Assembly: GCA_937138475.1 (NCBI GenBank)
Contig: CAKZPD010000028.1
Span: forward strand, 1-64,000
DNA from: an uncultured Sulfitobacter sp.
GTDB lineage: Bacteria > Pseudomonadota > Alphaproteobacteria > Rhodobacterales > Rhodobacteraceae
Length of the DNA stretch: 64,000 nucleotides
Direction: 5' to 3'
Position numbers and translations under genes: made by a program. How positions within the stretch are numbered: position 1 is the stretch's first letter; every line of letters starts with the position of its first letter. The notes under the pieces are model-generated. The model did no database searches. It saw nothing but the letters and a program-made list of their open reading frames with translations, and was not told the origin of the DNA. Below, one piece after another: positions 1 to 6,780 of the stretch.

Positions 1-77
1 GCGGAATGGTAGACGCGCTAGCTTCAGGTGCTAGTGTCTGTATGGACGTGGAGGTTCGAGTCCTCTCCTGGGCACCA
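1..77 (+). tRNA. tRNA-Leu (CAG), 3' portion
   Basis: The anticodon arm (TAGC, loop TTCAGGT, GCTA) gives anticodon CAG. It is followed by a long class II variable arm, the T arm GAGG-TTCGAGT-CCTC, the acceptor 3' strand and an encoded CCA at 75-77. The 5' acceptor and part of the D arm lie upstream of the window. The last 16 bases form part of a direct repeat that recurs at 4962-4981, so this tRNA 3' end is the integration target of the neighbouring element. Confidence 0.93.
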
Positions 78-81
78 TATT
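62..81 (+). repeat. attL: direct repeat inside the tRNA-Leu 3' end
   Basis: The sequence CCTCTCCTGGGCACCATATT spans the last 16 bases of the tRNA gene plus four bases. It matches 4962-4981 at 19 of 20 positions (A in place of G at one position). This is the usual product of tyrosine-recombinase integration into a tRNA gene. Confidence 0.85.
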
Positions 82-548
82 TCAAACGAAAATGATGAAA
101 TATCAAATGGTTGCGGGATTTTATCTCGTTTCCATCCACCCAATTATCCACCCTAGGCCGCTTGGTTGATTCCCATCTCTGCTCGCTGTTCTGCAAGAAA
201 AATGTCACCACAAAGTCAGCCGTCACGCACGCTAAGAAGGTGTTTTCTGTTTCGCCAGTTTCGCGGGTCAGTGATGCCCTAAGGTGATTCCCGCGCACGA
301 ATGCCTGAAAACACCGACTAAAGCTATGTTTCACAAGTGGTTATCAAGCTGTCTGGTCACACCAAAAGCCCCGCAGTTTTCGGTTGGAGCCATATCAGAC
401 GGCATATCGAAACATAGCGCTCTGATCCTAGGCGTTATGGGGGCGAAATACTGGCGCTCCGTTAAGTTTGCAGGTTAAGCAAAGCAGTCTTACTTTAGTT
501 TTACTGGAAGCGCAGGGGGCGGCGGCGAATAGGCCACTTCATTACTCC
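82..548. other. Left end of the element, no convincing gene
   Basis: Only short open frames without ribosome-binding sites or recognisable domains occur here. The notable content is two copies of ATCCACC at 134-140 and 146-152, inside a 25-bp stretch that recurs near the right end. They are probable integrase arm-type binding sites. Confidence 0.5.
133..157 (+). repeat. Candidate integrase arm-type site, left end
   Basis: The 25-bp stretch starting CATCCACCCAA matches 4825-4849 at 21 of 25 positions in the same orientation. It contains two ATCCACC heptamers (134-140, 146-152). Two more ATCCACC copies lie near the other end (4788-4794 and 4826-4832). Short repeats at both ends inside the att core are typical of arm sites bound by the N-terminal domain of tyrosine integrases. 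The function is inferred. Confidence 0.5.
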
Positions 549-800
549 TTATTCCTTGCGCCGCTGTCGTGCCGCCCGTTTCCTACATGCCTCACGGCAG
601 TAGACCGCATCCGCGCGGCGAGAGAGGGGCACATAGCCCCCGCATTCTGGGCAACACCAATCTCCCCAGTGCATATTGCGCAGGATGCGCTTTGCTCGGG
701 CAAGGCGGTTCTTTTTGTTCTGGCAAAAGAAAAAGGACACTGACAGGGACAAAGGCCCATTGTTGCCCGGCTCTACGCCGTGTGGGTCGGGTTCTGGCAT
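549..800 (-). CDS. Small zinc-ribbon protein of the element
   Basis: This 83-residue protein has a C-terminal half with CPECGGYVPL, then a basic stretch and YCREACRKRAARQRRKE. Two CxxC/CxxxC pairs followed by an Arg-rich end are the layout of small zinc-ribbon nucleic-acid-binding proteins. The chosen ATG has GAGGGA a few bases upstream. An internal Met at about residue 43 would give a 41-residue protein that still has the whole zinc motif. It is last in the minus-strand gene string of the element. The role is unknown; DNA or RNA binding is an inference. Confidence 0.5.
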   Translation of the reverse strand: MPEPDPHGVEPGNNGPLSLSVSFFFCQNKKNRLARAKRILRNMHWGDWCCPECGGYVPLSRRADAVYCREACRKRAARQRRKE

Positions 801-889
801 CGGCTTCCCTCTCTTTCAATTAGCCGTATTTCGGGGGCCACAGGCGGGTTAAGTAGTTGAAATATATTGGTGGCGTGAATTGATTCCCC

Positions 890-1390
890 CTACACGTTCC
901 CGCACTTATCAATTGATGCCTGCCCGGTGGCCTTCCGCCGCGTTTCGGCCTGCCAAGCGCGCGTTGCACGCCGGCCCAGCGCGTCAGCCATAGCGCCATA
1001 GGTCGCAGGCCCGTGATGGCGCAGCAGGTCGAGATATGCACTCGGGTCAGGTTCCAGCCCATGGGCCCGCGAGGGGGCGGGCCATCCCCCTTCGGACAAA
1101 ACCGACGCAACTGACAAAACCGGCGGGGGTTCGGCCCATCCCTGCCAGACAAGCGCCCAACGCGTGTTGCCAATGGTTGCACCCGTCGCCGCCAGCATTG
1201 CCGCGAAAACATAATCTGCGGGCGCACCTTTGCTTTCCGCCGCCTGTTCCACCCACTCCGCCAAGCGGGGAGACAGCACGTCGCGCAACAGCAATTTTGG
1301 GGCAGGGGGTTTTTCGGTTTTTAAGAACCGAAAGTCAGGGTCCGGCCACATAGGCGCGAACGGTGTTTCTTTCATCGGTTGCGCGTTCAT
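890..1390 (-). CDS. DUF3987/primase-helicase family protein, apparent internal deletion
   Basis: This 166-residue product joins two recognisable ends. Residues about 33-92 (PKLLLRDVLSPRLAEWVEQA and the following alanine-rich helix) look like the N-terminal domain of DUF3987 (YfjI-like) proteins that pair with Toprim primases in satellites. Residues about 115-160 (LRHHGPATYGAMADALGRRA and the following basic segment) look like the C-terminal winged helix of that family. The roughly 300-residue P-loop ATPase core expected between them is missing and no Walker A motif is present. Its ATG overlaps the stop of the upstream Toprim gene (ATGA). It is probably non-functional as a helicase. Family identification is from memory of the fold and context. 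Confidence 0.55.
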   Translation of the reverse strand: MNAQPMKETPFAPMWPDPDFRFLKTEKPPAPKLLLRDVLSPRLAEWVEQAAESKGAPADYVFAAMLAATGATIGNTRWALVWQGWAEPPPVLSVASVLSEGGWPAPSRAHGLEPDPSAYLDLLRHHGPATYGAMADALGRRATRAWQAETRRKATGQASIDKCGNV

Positions 1391-2271
1391 GCTGCGACCA
1401 CCCTTTTTGTCAAAATGTCATTCCAGTCTCGGCCATCAGGGGCAGGCAATAGCGCGACCTGCCAGCCAAGCGCGTGCGCCCGTTCGGCCAGTGCGTTTGC
1501 AGCTTCACGGCCTGCCGTGTCGCCATCGGGGGCGATGGTCAGGCGTCCGGCTTGTGGGGGCAGGTGCAAGCCACGGATGCCGGATGTTGACAGCGCGGCC
1601 CAGACCTCCGCAGGTCCGCGCAGAAGGCCAGATGCAAGCGACAGTGCGGTTTCAATGCCCTCGGCCACCACCAGCGGCCCCGGCCCCTGCGTGAGCCTCA
1701 CAGCGCCGCCAGCGGCCCCGCCCAGCATCATTTTCGCAGGATCGATTGCCGCCTTACCCATACCATCGTCGCGCAGATAGGTGCGATGCACGCAAGCCCC
1801 GCCCGCGCCTTGCACCGCCGCCACCAACGCGGGATGGCGCCTCGCGGTCGGCCCATGCCAGCACTCGCCGTGAAAGCGCAAGGATTCAGGCAGGGGGCAA
1901 GTGATGCCCCGCCCACGCAGATATCCCTCCGCCACCGTGCCCGCGATGGGCTGGGCTTCTTCCCAAACCTGCTTGGCGTGCGTCGCCTTGCGCTGGGCTT
2001 CGGCCTTTGCTTTGCGTTCGCGCTGGGCCAGCGTCACCGCGTCCGGGGGCGAGTAGTCCCCCGAGCGCAGCCCAGCCGCCGCCAGAATGTCGAGAAAAGG
2101 GCAAGCGCGTTTCTTGCAATGCAGCACCAGCCGCCCGTTTCGGCCATCGGCAAGGGTCAGGGCGTTTTCTCCTTTCCGCCTTGAAGGCTGGCAGATAGGG
2201 CAAGGTGCAGCGCCGTAGCGGCCATGCCAGCGCCCGCCCAGCGCCAAGGTCAGGTCGCGCGCGTCAGTCAT
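1387..2271 (-). CDS. Toprim-domain primase-like protein
   Basis: This 294-residue protein starts with a primase-type zinc finger (CPIC at about 24-27, then HCKKRAC at about 51-57). A linker helix region and a C-terminal Toprim domain follow. Toprim signatures are the glutamate in VVAEGIETALSLA (about 200) and the acidic motif APDGDTAG (about 247), followed by GRDWND. This arrangement is common in plasmid, phage and satellite primases that prime element replication. It sits in a string where its ATG overlaps the preceding stop by four bases and its stop overlaps the next ATG. It looks full length. Confidence 0.75.
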   Translation of the reverse strand: MTDARDLTLALGGRWHGRYGAAPCPICQPSRRKGENALTLADGRNGRLVLHCKKRACPFLDILAAAGLRSGDYSPPDAVTLAQRERKAKAEAQRKATHAKQVWEEAQPIAGTVAEGYLRGRGITCPLPESLRFHGECWHGPTARRHPALVAAVQGAGGACVHRTYLRDDGMGKAAIDPAKMMLGGAAGGAVRLTQGPGPLVVAEGIETALSLASGLLRGPAEVWAALSTSGIRGLHLPPQAGRLTIAPDGDTAGREAANALAERAHALGWQVALLPAPDGRDWNDILTKRVVAA

Positions 2272-2663
2272 TCTGCACCACCTTTTCGCACTACGGCGCG
2301 CAGAACACAGCGCCCATGCGTGCCTGAAAACTCGCCGCTGTGCGGTTCCGACACGGTTTCAATCGGCACGCCTTGTCCGCGCAACTTGTGAACGTATGCG
2401 CTCCACCGGGGAGCGGGCTCTGTTATCGGGGTGTATCCCTTCGTCCCGGCAAGGCGGAGCGGGTCGAGCGCCCAAGCTTCGCGGCCCTTGGCTTCAATCG
2501 TGAAAGGTTCTCTGCCTTCAGGGGTGACTTGATAATGCCCAGCGCGCTTTTCAGGTCCCTTGCCATGTTCTAGTTTGCAGGTGCCCGCCGCAGTCGCAAA
2601 GCGGCCATCCTGCCCCGGTTGCGCTTGCCCTCGCTCCGGGGTTTCCATTTGCTCGCCGCTCAT
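2268..2663 (-). CDS. Winged-helix domain protein of the element
   Basis: This 131-residue protein has the segment FTIEAKGREAWALDPLRLAG, then a conserved PRWSAYVHKLRGQG and a histidine-rich beta wing (EPHSGEFSGTHGRCVLR). The pattern recurs as a small winged-helix protein beside Toprim primases in rhodobacterial islands. It probably binds DNA as a replication or regulatory accessory. The gene starts one base after the excisionase-like gene stops and overlaps the Toprim gene. No catalytic residues are apparent. Confidence 0.55.
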   Translation of the reverse strand: MSGEQMETPERGQAQPGQDGRFATAAGTCKLEHGKGPEKRAGHYQVTPEGREPFTIEAKGREAWALDPLRLAGTKGYTPITEPAPRWSAYVHKLRGQGVPIETVSEPHSGEFSGTHGRCVLRAVVRKGGAE

Positions 2664-2664
2664 A

Positions 2665-2856
2665 TCAAGCAGCCTTTTCGTGAAGGTTGCGTAAATGCGC
2701 TTCTACATCGCCTTCCGGCCAATAAAGCCGCCCGCCCAGCTTTACCGGCTGGGGAAGTCGGCCCGCTTCCAGGTCAAGATAAATTGCGCTTCGGCTTCGA
2801 TTGCCAAGCTTGGCGCGCAGTTCGGTTAGTGTCAGATAAGTTTGCATGTCTTGCAC
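2665..2856 (-). CDS. AlpA-like helix-turn-helix protein (excisionase/regulator)
   Basis: This 63-residue protein is a complete MerR-like/AlpA winged helix: YLTLTELRAKLGNRSRSAIY is the HTH, followed by DLEAGRLPQPVKLGGRLYW and an acidic helix. Small proteins of this kind act as directionality factors or as activators of the integrase in P4-like satellites. It is first in the tight string 2856-890. The integrase is upstream on the same strand, separated by one unknown gene. Confidence 0.75.
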   Translation of the reverse strand: MQDMQTYLTLTELRAKLGNRSRSAIYLDLEAGRLPQPVKLGGRLYWPEGDVEAHLRNLHEKAA

Positions 2857-2903
2857 CGTCCTTTATCGTTTCGGATGGTGCAAACTTGGCTAATTGAATA
2901 AAC

Positions 2904-3620
2904 TTAGTCAGGTGCATCGCTTAACGAAGCTTTGCCTCCATCGGCCTTCAAGAGGCCTAAATACTCCATTCTTTGAAGCTTTGCCTCTTTATGCTTCTTA
3001 TGGGCGCGCTTCACCGTATCTACACTCACGCCTTCATCGTCGGCAACGGCTTGAAAAGCCCCCTCCCAAGTTGCTTTGCAATTGTCGGCCTGCGCTGAGC
3101 GGTATTCGATTTCCACTTTGTTTGAGAGCCGAATATCCCGATTGATTTGACCTATGCGTTCTCTTACTGGCTGCTTGCCTTGCCCGCCGCCTTCGACACC
3201 GAAAGCTTCGCCAAGTGTTGAGCCGGTATTGCCGGATTTGTATTTTGTCCAGCCTTCAATCCAAACCCCAAGCCAAGCGCGGGGGATTTCAACAGTATCT
3301 TTTTGCCACGCGGCCACCGGGTAAGCGTCTGCAATATCGTTGTGTGCCAAGCCGCCTTCAAAAGCCGAAAAAACGCTTTGCATCATCTCGAAGACAACAG
3401 CAGCCTTCGGTAAGTTGGGGTCATCCAATAGCGTCCTTGCCCGCCAATAAAGAGCGAAAATAAACTCTGCATTTGGGTCCGCCCGGAGCGCTTCATTGAC
3501 GGCGAGGATGGTTTCCATATCTGGCGACGTTATTTTTGCGGTTTGCTTGCCTTTCGAAGTTAAGGTCGCAGGTTTCGCAGCCGGGATTGTGTCGGTTTTG
3601 TCGGTTTTGTCCCGTGCCAT
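2904..3620 (-). CDS. Unknown protein translationally coupled to the integrase
   Basis: This 238-residue protein has no recognised catalytic motif. The N-terminus (about 1-35) is low-complexity and Lys/Thr-rich. The middle is helical and tryptophan-rich (FIFALYWRARTLL, WLGVWIEGWTKYKSG). The C-terminus has a short HTH-like stretch (DDEGVSVDTVKRAHKKHKE). Its ATG shares one base with the integrase stop (TGATG), so the two are coupled. A DNA-binding or replication role is possible but not shown. The region has slightly lower GC than its neighbours. Confidence 0.6.
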   Translation of the reverse strand: MARDKTDKTDTIPAAKPATLTSKGKQTAKITSPDMETILAVNEALRADPNAEFIFALYWRARTLLDDPNLPKAAVVFEMMQSVFSAFEGGLAHNDIADAYPVAAWQKDTVEIPRAWLGVWIEGWTKYKSGNTGSTLGEAFGVEGGGQGKQPVRERIGQINRDIRLSNKVEIEYRSAQADNCKATWEGAFQAVADDEGVSVDTVKRAHKKHKEAKLQRMEYLGLLKADGGKASLSDAPD

Positions 3621-4773
3621 CAGCGCGCCCCCGCCATCTTCACGACATTGCCCGTGCCGCCTGTCACATGGTCGGCCCAGCGTTCAGCCAGCTTGCGCCT
3701 TTGTTCCAGAAAATCGGTTCGACGATAGGCCCGCACGACGCCACCATCCACAACATGCGCCAGCATCGCCTCGGCAACTTCGTGCGGCGCGTCGGTCGCC
3801 TCGGCCAGCCATGTGCGCAGCGATGTGCGAAAGCCGTGTGGGCGCGCCTCAAGCCCTCGGCGTCCCATGTGCCGCGAAAGCGTCATGTCGCTAATCACGC
3901 CGCCCCGCGTGTTCGGAAACAGATAGCCATTGCGGGCGTGCGGGCGTGCCAAGTCGATAACGCGCAGGGCTTCATCCGAGAGCGGCACACGGAAAGCGTC
4001 GGTTGCACCCTTGCGTCCCTTCATGGCTTCGGCTGGAACCGTCCAAACGTCGCCTTCGATATGTTCCAGCCGCAAAGTGCGCAGGGGGGTCGATCTAACG
4101 CCGGTCAGGATTACGAGCCGTAAAGCCAAATGGGTCAGGGTTGGTTCTTCTAGGCTTGTGTAAAAGTCCGGCACATCGGCCCAAGCCATTGCAGGAATGT
4201 TCGTGACCACATGGCGCGATTTCCCTAAAAGCGCCTTTGCCTTTTCTGTCGCTTGCAGGTCTACATCCAAACCAAGCGCAGCGGCATGGCGCAGCACGAT
4301 CGACAGCCGGTTAAGCGCCTTGCGTGCCGTGTCGGCCTTCGTATGCCAGAGCGGGGCCAGCGTGTCGCGGATATCGCGTTGGTCAAGGTCCGTAACCGGC
4401 ACTTTGCCAAGCTTGGGCAGAACGTGAAGGGTCAGGGGGGAAAGCCACCGGCCCGCTATGCCATCGCCCTTTAGTTCGGCCCTGCGCGCTTCGAAAGCGT
4501 CATGGGTCAGGATTGCCAGCGATATATCTTCCCGCCGCGCGGCCCGTTCCTCCCGTTCCCTTTCCTTTACGGGGTCGCGCCCATGTTTCGCCATCGTGCG
4601 CCAGCGGCCGGCAAGTTCGCGGGCTTGCGCAAGTGTGATTTCCGGAAATCCACCCAAACCCATTGCGCGCCGCCATCATCGCGCACAACCAGCCAAAGCC
4701 CTGCACCATCGCAGTATTTTCCCGCTGGGGCCTTCTTGACGAAAGCGGGTGACAGCCGATTGCGTGCGCGCAT
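3620..4773 (-). pseudogene. P4-type tyrosine integrase, frameshifted by a short deletion
   Basis: One frame starting at 4773 encodes the N-terminal arm-binding domain as far as DDGGAQW (residues 1-38). The matching continuation, MGLGGFPEITLAQARELAG, is in another frame starting at 4663. Between these motifs the family has about 12 residues, which are missing here, so a deletion of 3n+1 bases (about 37 or 40) has broken the gene. The catalytic part is otherwise intact: Arg in LTGVRSTPLR, His and Arg in RPHGFRTSLR, LAH, and Tyr in VRAYRRTDF. The ATG at 4663 could give a 347-residue protein lacking much of the arm-binding domain. This is probably the recombinase that inserted the element. Confidence 0.85.
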
Positions 4774-4787
4774 GTTCTATTTTCCGT

Positions 4788-4849
4788 ATCCACCTATTGG
4801 GCATAGAACAAGCGGCCTTGCCTGCATCCACCCAAATATCCCCCTAAGG
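4788..4849 (+). repeat. Candidate integrase arm-type sites, right end
   Basis: Two ATCCACC heptamers (4788-4794, 4826-4832) lie between the integrase start and attR. The second begins a 25-bp stretch (4825-4849) that matches 133-157 at 21 of 25 positions. They may bind the integrase arm domain and could overlap the integrase promoter. Function is inferred from repetition and position. Confidence 0.5.
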
Positions 4850-4961
4850 TAGTAGATACCCACGGACAAGACAAGACAGCACCGGACAGGTGGGACTAAT
4901 TAAATAGGGGGATAGAAGCAAGCTTGGACAATTAAAAACAAGTAAAAACAGATAGTTGATC

Positions 4962-4981
4962 CCTCTCCTGGGCGCCATATT
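4962..4981 (+). repeat. attR: distal copy of the tRNA-Leu core repeat
   Basis: The sequence matches 62-81 at 19 of 20 bases, with G replacing A in the CCA-proximal segment. No tRNA body precedes it, so this is the displaced copy made at integration. Confidence 0.85.
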
Positions 4982-5371
4982 GCCTTTCGGCATTTCTATT
5001 TCCTTGTTTTCCTGTTGATAACTTCCCGGTGCAGGCGCCCGGAATTCGGGTGCGGGCCGAGTGCGTCGGATTTTCATCAGCTCCACCCCCTGATCTCGAG
5101 CTTCTTCGGGTTGGCCGACTTCATGTAGCGGATGGCCATTTTACCACCCTCCGACCCGAACATCGCTTCCAGCCAATTCACCGTCGCCCCAGCCTATGCG
5201 GCCGGCGAGGCGGCGATCTTCCTCAGCCCATGCGCCGCGCCCTTTGCGCACCAGGGCAGTGGGGAAGGTCGGCTTAGGTTAATTCATGCTTACACAAAGT
5301 GTCAGTTTTTATCGCTTTTTGTTAGCCGGTATATCCTTGTATGTTTTGCTCGACGGAGGCGTTTGTTGGCG
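4982..5371. other. Chromosomal sequence right of attR, no supported gene
   Basis: About 390 bases separate attR from the iron-sulfur subunit gene. Open frames here are short, and an in-frame extension of the downstream gene back to 5132 has no family similarity. A GC-rich stretch at 5028-5280 may be a remnant of a displaced gene on the minus strand, but I do not recognise it. The AT-richer 5280-5355 probably holds the promoter of the downstream operon. Confidence 0.4.
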
Positions 5372-6106
5372 ATGACTTTGCTAGAAGATACAAAATACCT
5401 GGAAGTCGAAATCTGGCGTGGCGACGCCGCAGGTGGCGAATTCCAGAGTTTTCAGGTGCCGGCATATGAAAGCCAGACCATTTTGGATGTGGTGTCGTGG
5501 GTACAGCAAAATACTGACCCTGGGTTGACGTACCGCTATGCGTGTCGCGTGGGCATGTGCGGATCCTGCGCGATGATGGTCAACGGCACGCCGCGATGGA
5601 CTTGCCGGACCCATGTCAAAAAAGTAGCGGACGGAGACAGACTGCGGGTCGCGCCGCTGCGCAATCTGCCGATCATCAAGGACCTCGCCACCGACATGGA
5701 TCCGTTCTTTGACAAATGGGTTGCTGCCGAGGGCAAGCACCATCCCAGCAAGTCACGCGAGGACCAGATCGAACAGATCGACCCAGAAAATAGTGCGCGG
5801 GTCGAGGCAAATTCCGGCATCGAGTGCATCAATTGCTCAGTTTGCTATGCGGCCTGCGACACGGTTGCAGGCAATCCGGACTATCTAGGGCCCGCTGCGC
5901 TACAGCGGGCGTGGACGCTTTACAATGATGCGCGAGACGCGAAAAAACAGGTCATTCTGGACGCGGTTTCCGGCACGGGGGGCTGCCACAACTGCCACAG
6001 TCAGGGAAGTTGCACCGTTCACTGCCCCAACGAATTGAATCCCATGAAGGCCATCGCAGGTCTGAAACGCGAAACGGCGATTTCATTTCTGAGAAAGGCG
6101 AGGTAG
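5372..6106 (+). CDS. Fumarate reductase/succinate dehydrogenase-type iron-sulfur subunit
   Basis: This 244-residue protein carries the three clusters of the SdhB/FrdB family. These are a plant-type [2Fe-2S] site (CRVGMCGSC at about 58-66 plus Cys78), CINCSVCYAAC for [4Fe-4S], and CHNCHSQGSCTVHCP for [3Fe-4S]. The second motif and the following NPDYLGPAAL resemble FrdB more than the aerobic SdhB. The subunit carries electrons between the flavoprotein and the quinone site. GGAGG at 5355-5359 is 12 bases from the ATG at 5372; in-frame TTG codons at 5363 or 5366 would be closer and are alternative starts. It is the first gene of a B-C-D-A operon. Confidence 0.88.
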   Translation: MTLLEDTKYLEVEIWRGDAAGGEFQSFQVPAYESQTILDVVSWVQQNTDPGLTYRYACRVGMCGSCAMMVNGTPRWTCRTHVKKVADGDRLRVAPLRNLPIIKDLATDMDPFFDKWVAAEGKHHPSKSREDQIEQIDPENSARVEANSGIECINCSVCYAACDTVAGNPDYLGPAALQRAWTLYNDARDAKKQVILDAVSGTGGCHNCHSQGSCTVHCPNELNPMKAIAGLKRETAISFLRKAR

Positions 6107-6109
6107 CAT

Positions 6110-6442
6110 ATGCTCGATCTGCGACTGTATATGATGCAACGCCTGTCGGCGATGTTCATGGCACCTTTCGTGCTGGTTCATATCGCGGTGATGGTCTACG
6201 CGATTCAGGGCGGGCTGAGCACGGAGGAAATTCTGGGCCGGACGCAGGGAAGCGTGTTCTGGTTCCTGTTCTATGCGACCTTCGTCATCGCGGTTTCGGT
6301 GCATTCGGCCATCGGCCTTCGGGTCATCGCGCATGAGATGCTGAAACTGAACGGGCTTACCCTATCGGTTTTGACCTGGGGCATTTGTTTGGTTCTTCTA
6401 TTCACGGGGGGGCGTGCCGTGACGGCTGTGACATTGCTGTGA
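6110..6442 (+). CDS. SdhC/FrdC-type membrane anchor subunit
   Basis: This 110-residue protein has three hydrophobic segments. It starts with LYMMQRLSAMFMAPFVLVHI and contains a conserved VHSAIGLRVI, the histidine of which is a likely heme b ligand or quinone-site residue as in SdhC/SdhD proteins. It begins three bases after the iron-sulfur gene and its stop overlaps the next start (GTGA). It would anchor the soluble dimer at the cytoplasmic membrane and reduce or oxidise quinone. Confidence 0.8.
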   Translation: MLDLRLYMMQRLSAMFMAPFVLVHIAVMVYAIQGGLSTEEILGRTQGSVFWFLFYATFVIAVSVHSAIGLRVIAHEMLKLNGLTLSVLTWGICLVLLFTGGRAVTAVTLL

Positions 6443-6780
6443 GAAAGACGTATCGGGGTCATCCGCTTTGGTTCGCTTATTTGCTGCACCGGGTTTCGGG
6501 ATTGGCGCTGGCGCTGTTTCTGCCGGCGCATTTCTATTTGCTGTCCTTGGCGCTGACCGCGCCAGAGCGGCTGGATTACTTCCTAAATTTCGCGGAGAAC
6601 CCACTGGTCAAGATCGCTGAATTCGGGCTTGTCTTCGGACTTGCAGTTCACATGTTCGGCGGCTTGCGGCTTCTGGCGCTGGAATGGCTGCCCTGGTCAG
6701 CCAACCAGAAAACACTGGCTGCATCGGCCGTCGCGGTTTCGTTTCTGATCTCCGGAACCTTTTTCTTACAGGCCATATGA
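6439..6780 (+). CDS. SdhD/FrdD-type membrane anchor subunit
   Basis: The start is taken as GTG at 6439, which overlaps the preceding stop and gives 113 residues. This is better than an upstream in-frame ATG that would add unrelated sequence. It has three membrane segments, an N-terminal LLHRVSGLALALFLPAH and a second histidine motif FGLAVHMFGGLRLL. With the preceding gene it forms the two-subunit heme/quinone anchor. Its stop overlaps the ATG of the flavoprotein gene. Confidence 0.8.
   Translation: MRKTYRGHPLWFAYLLHRVSGLALALFLPAHFYLLSLALTAPERLDYFLNFAENPLVKIAEFGLVFGLAVHMFGGLRLLALEWLPWSANQKTLAASAVAVSFLISGTFFLQAI

Larger units (their letters stand above)
62..4981. mobile_element. Small tRNA-Leu integrative element (satellite-type island), probably decayed
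   Basis: Nearly 4.9 kb lies between two 20-bp direct repeats that differ at one base; one copy is the 3' end of tRNA-Leu. All recognisable genes inside are on the minus strand and form an island cassette: tyrosine integrase, unknown protein, AlpA-like HTH protein, winged-helix protein, Toprim protein, helicase-family remnant and zinc-ribbon protein. No capsid, portal, terminase or conjugation genes are present, so it could only move with outside help. The integrase lies at the end away from the tRNA, which is less usual. The integrase reading frame is broken and the helicase-like gene lacks an ATPase core, so the element is probably fixed in place. Confidence 0.82.

Noticed and set aside
284..478. 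Small gene at the left end of the element
   Set aside because: No ribosome site, no similarity, and opposite in strand to all other element genes.
5132..5371. Upstream extension of the iron-sulfur subunit
   Set aside because: It has no family similarity and no ribosome site; the FrdB domain starts near 5372.
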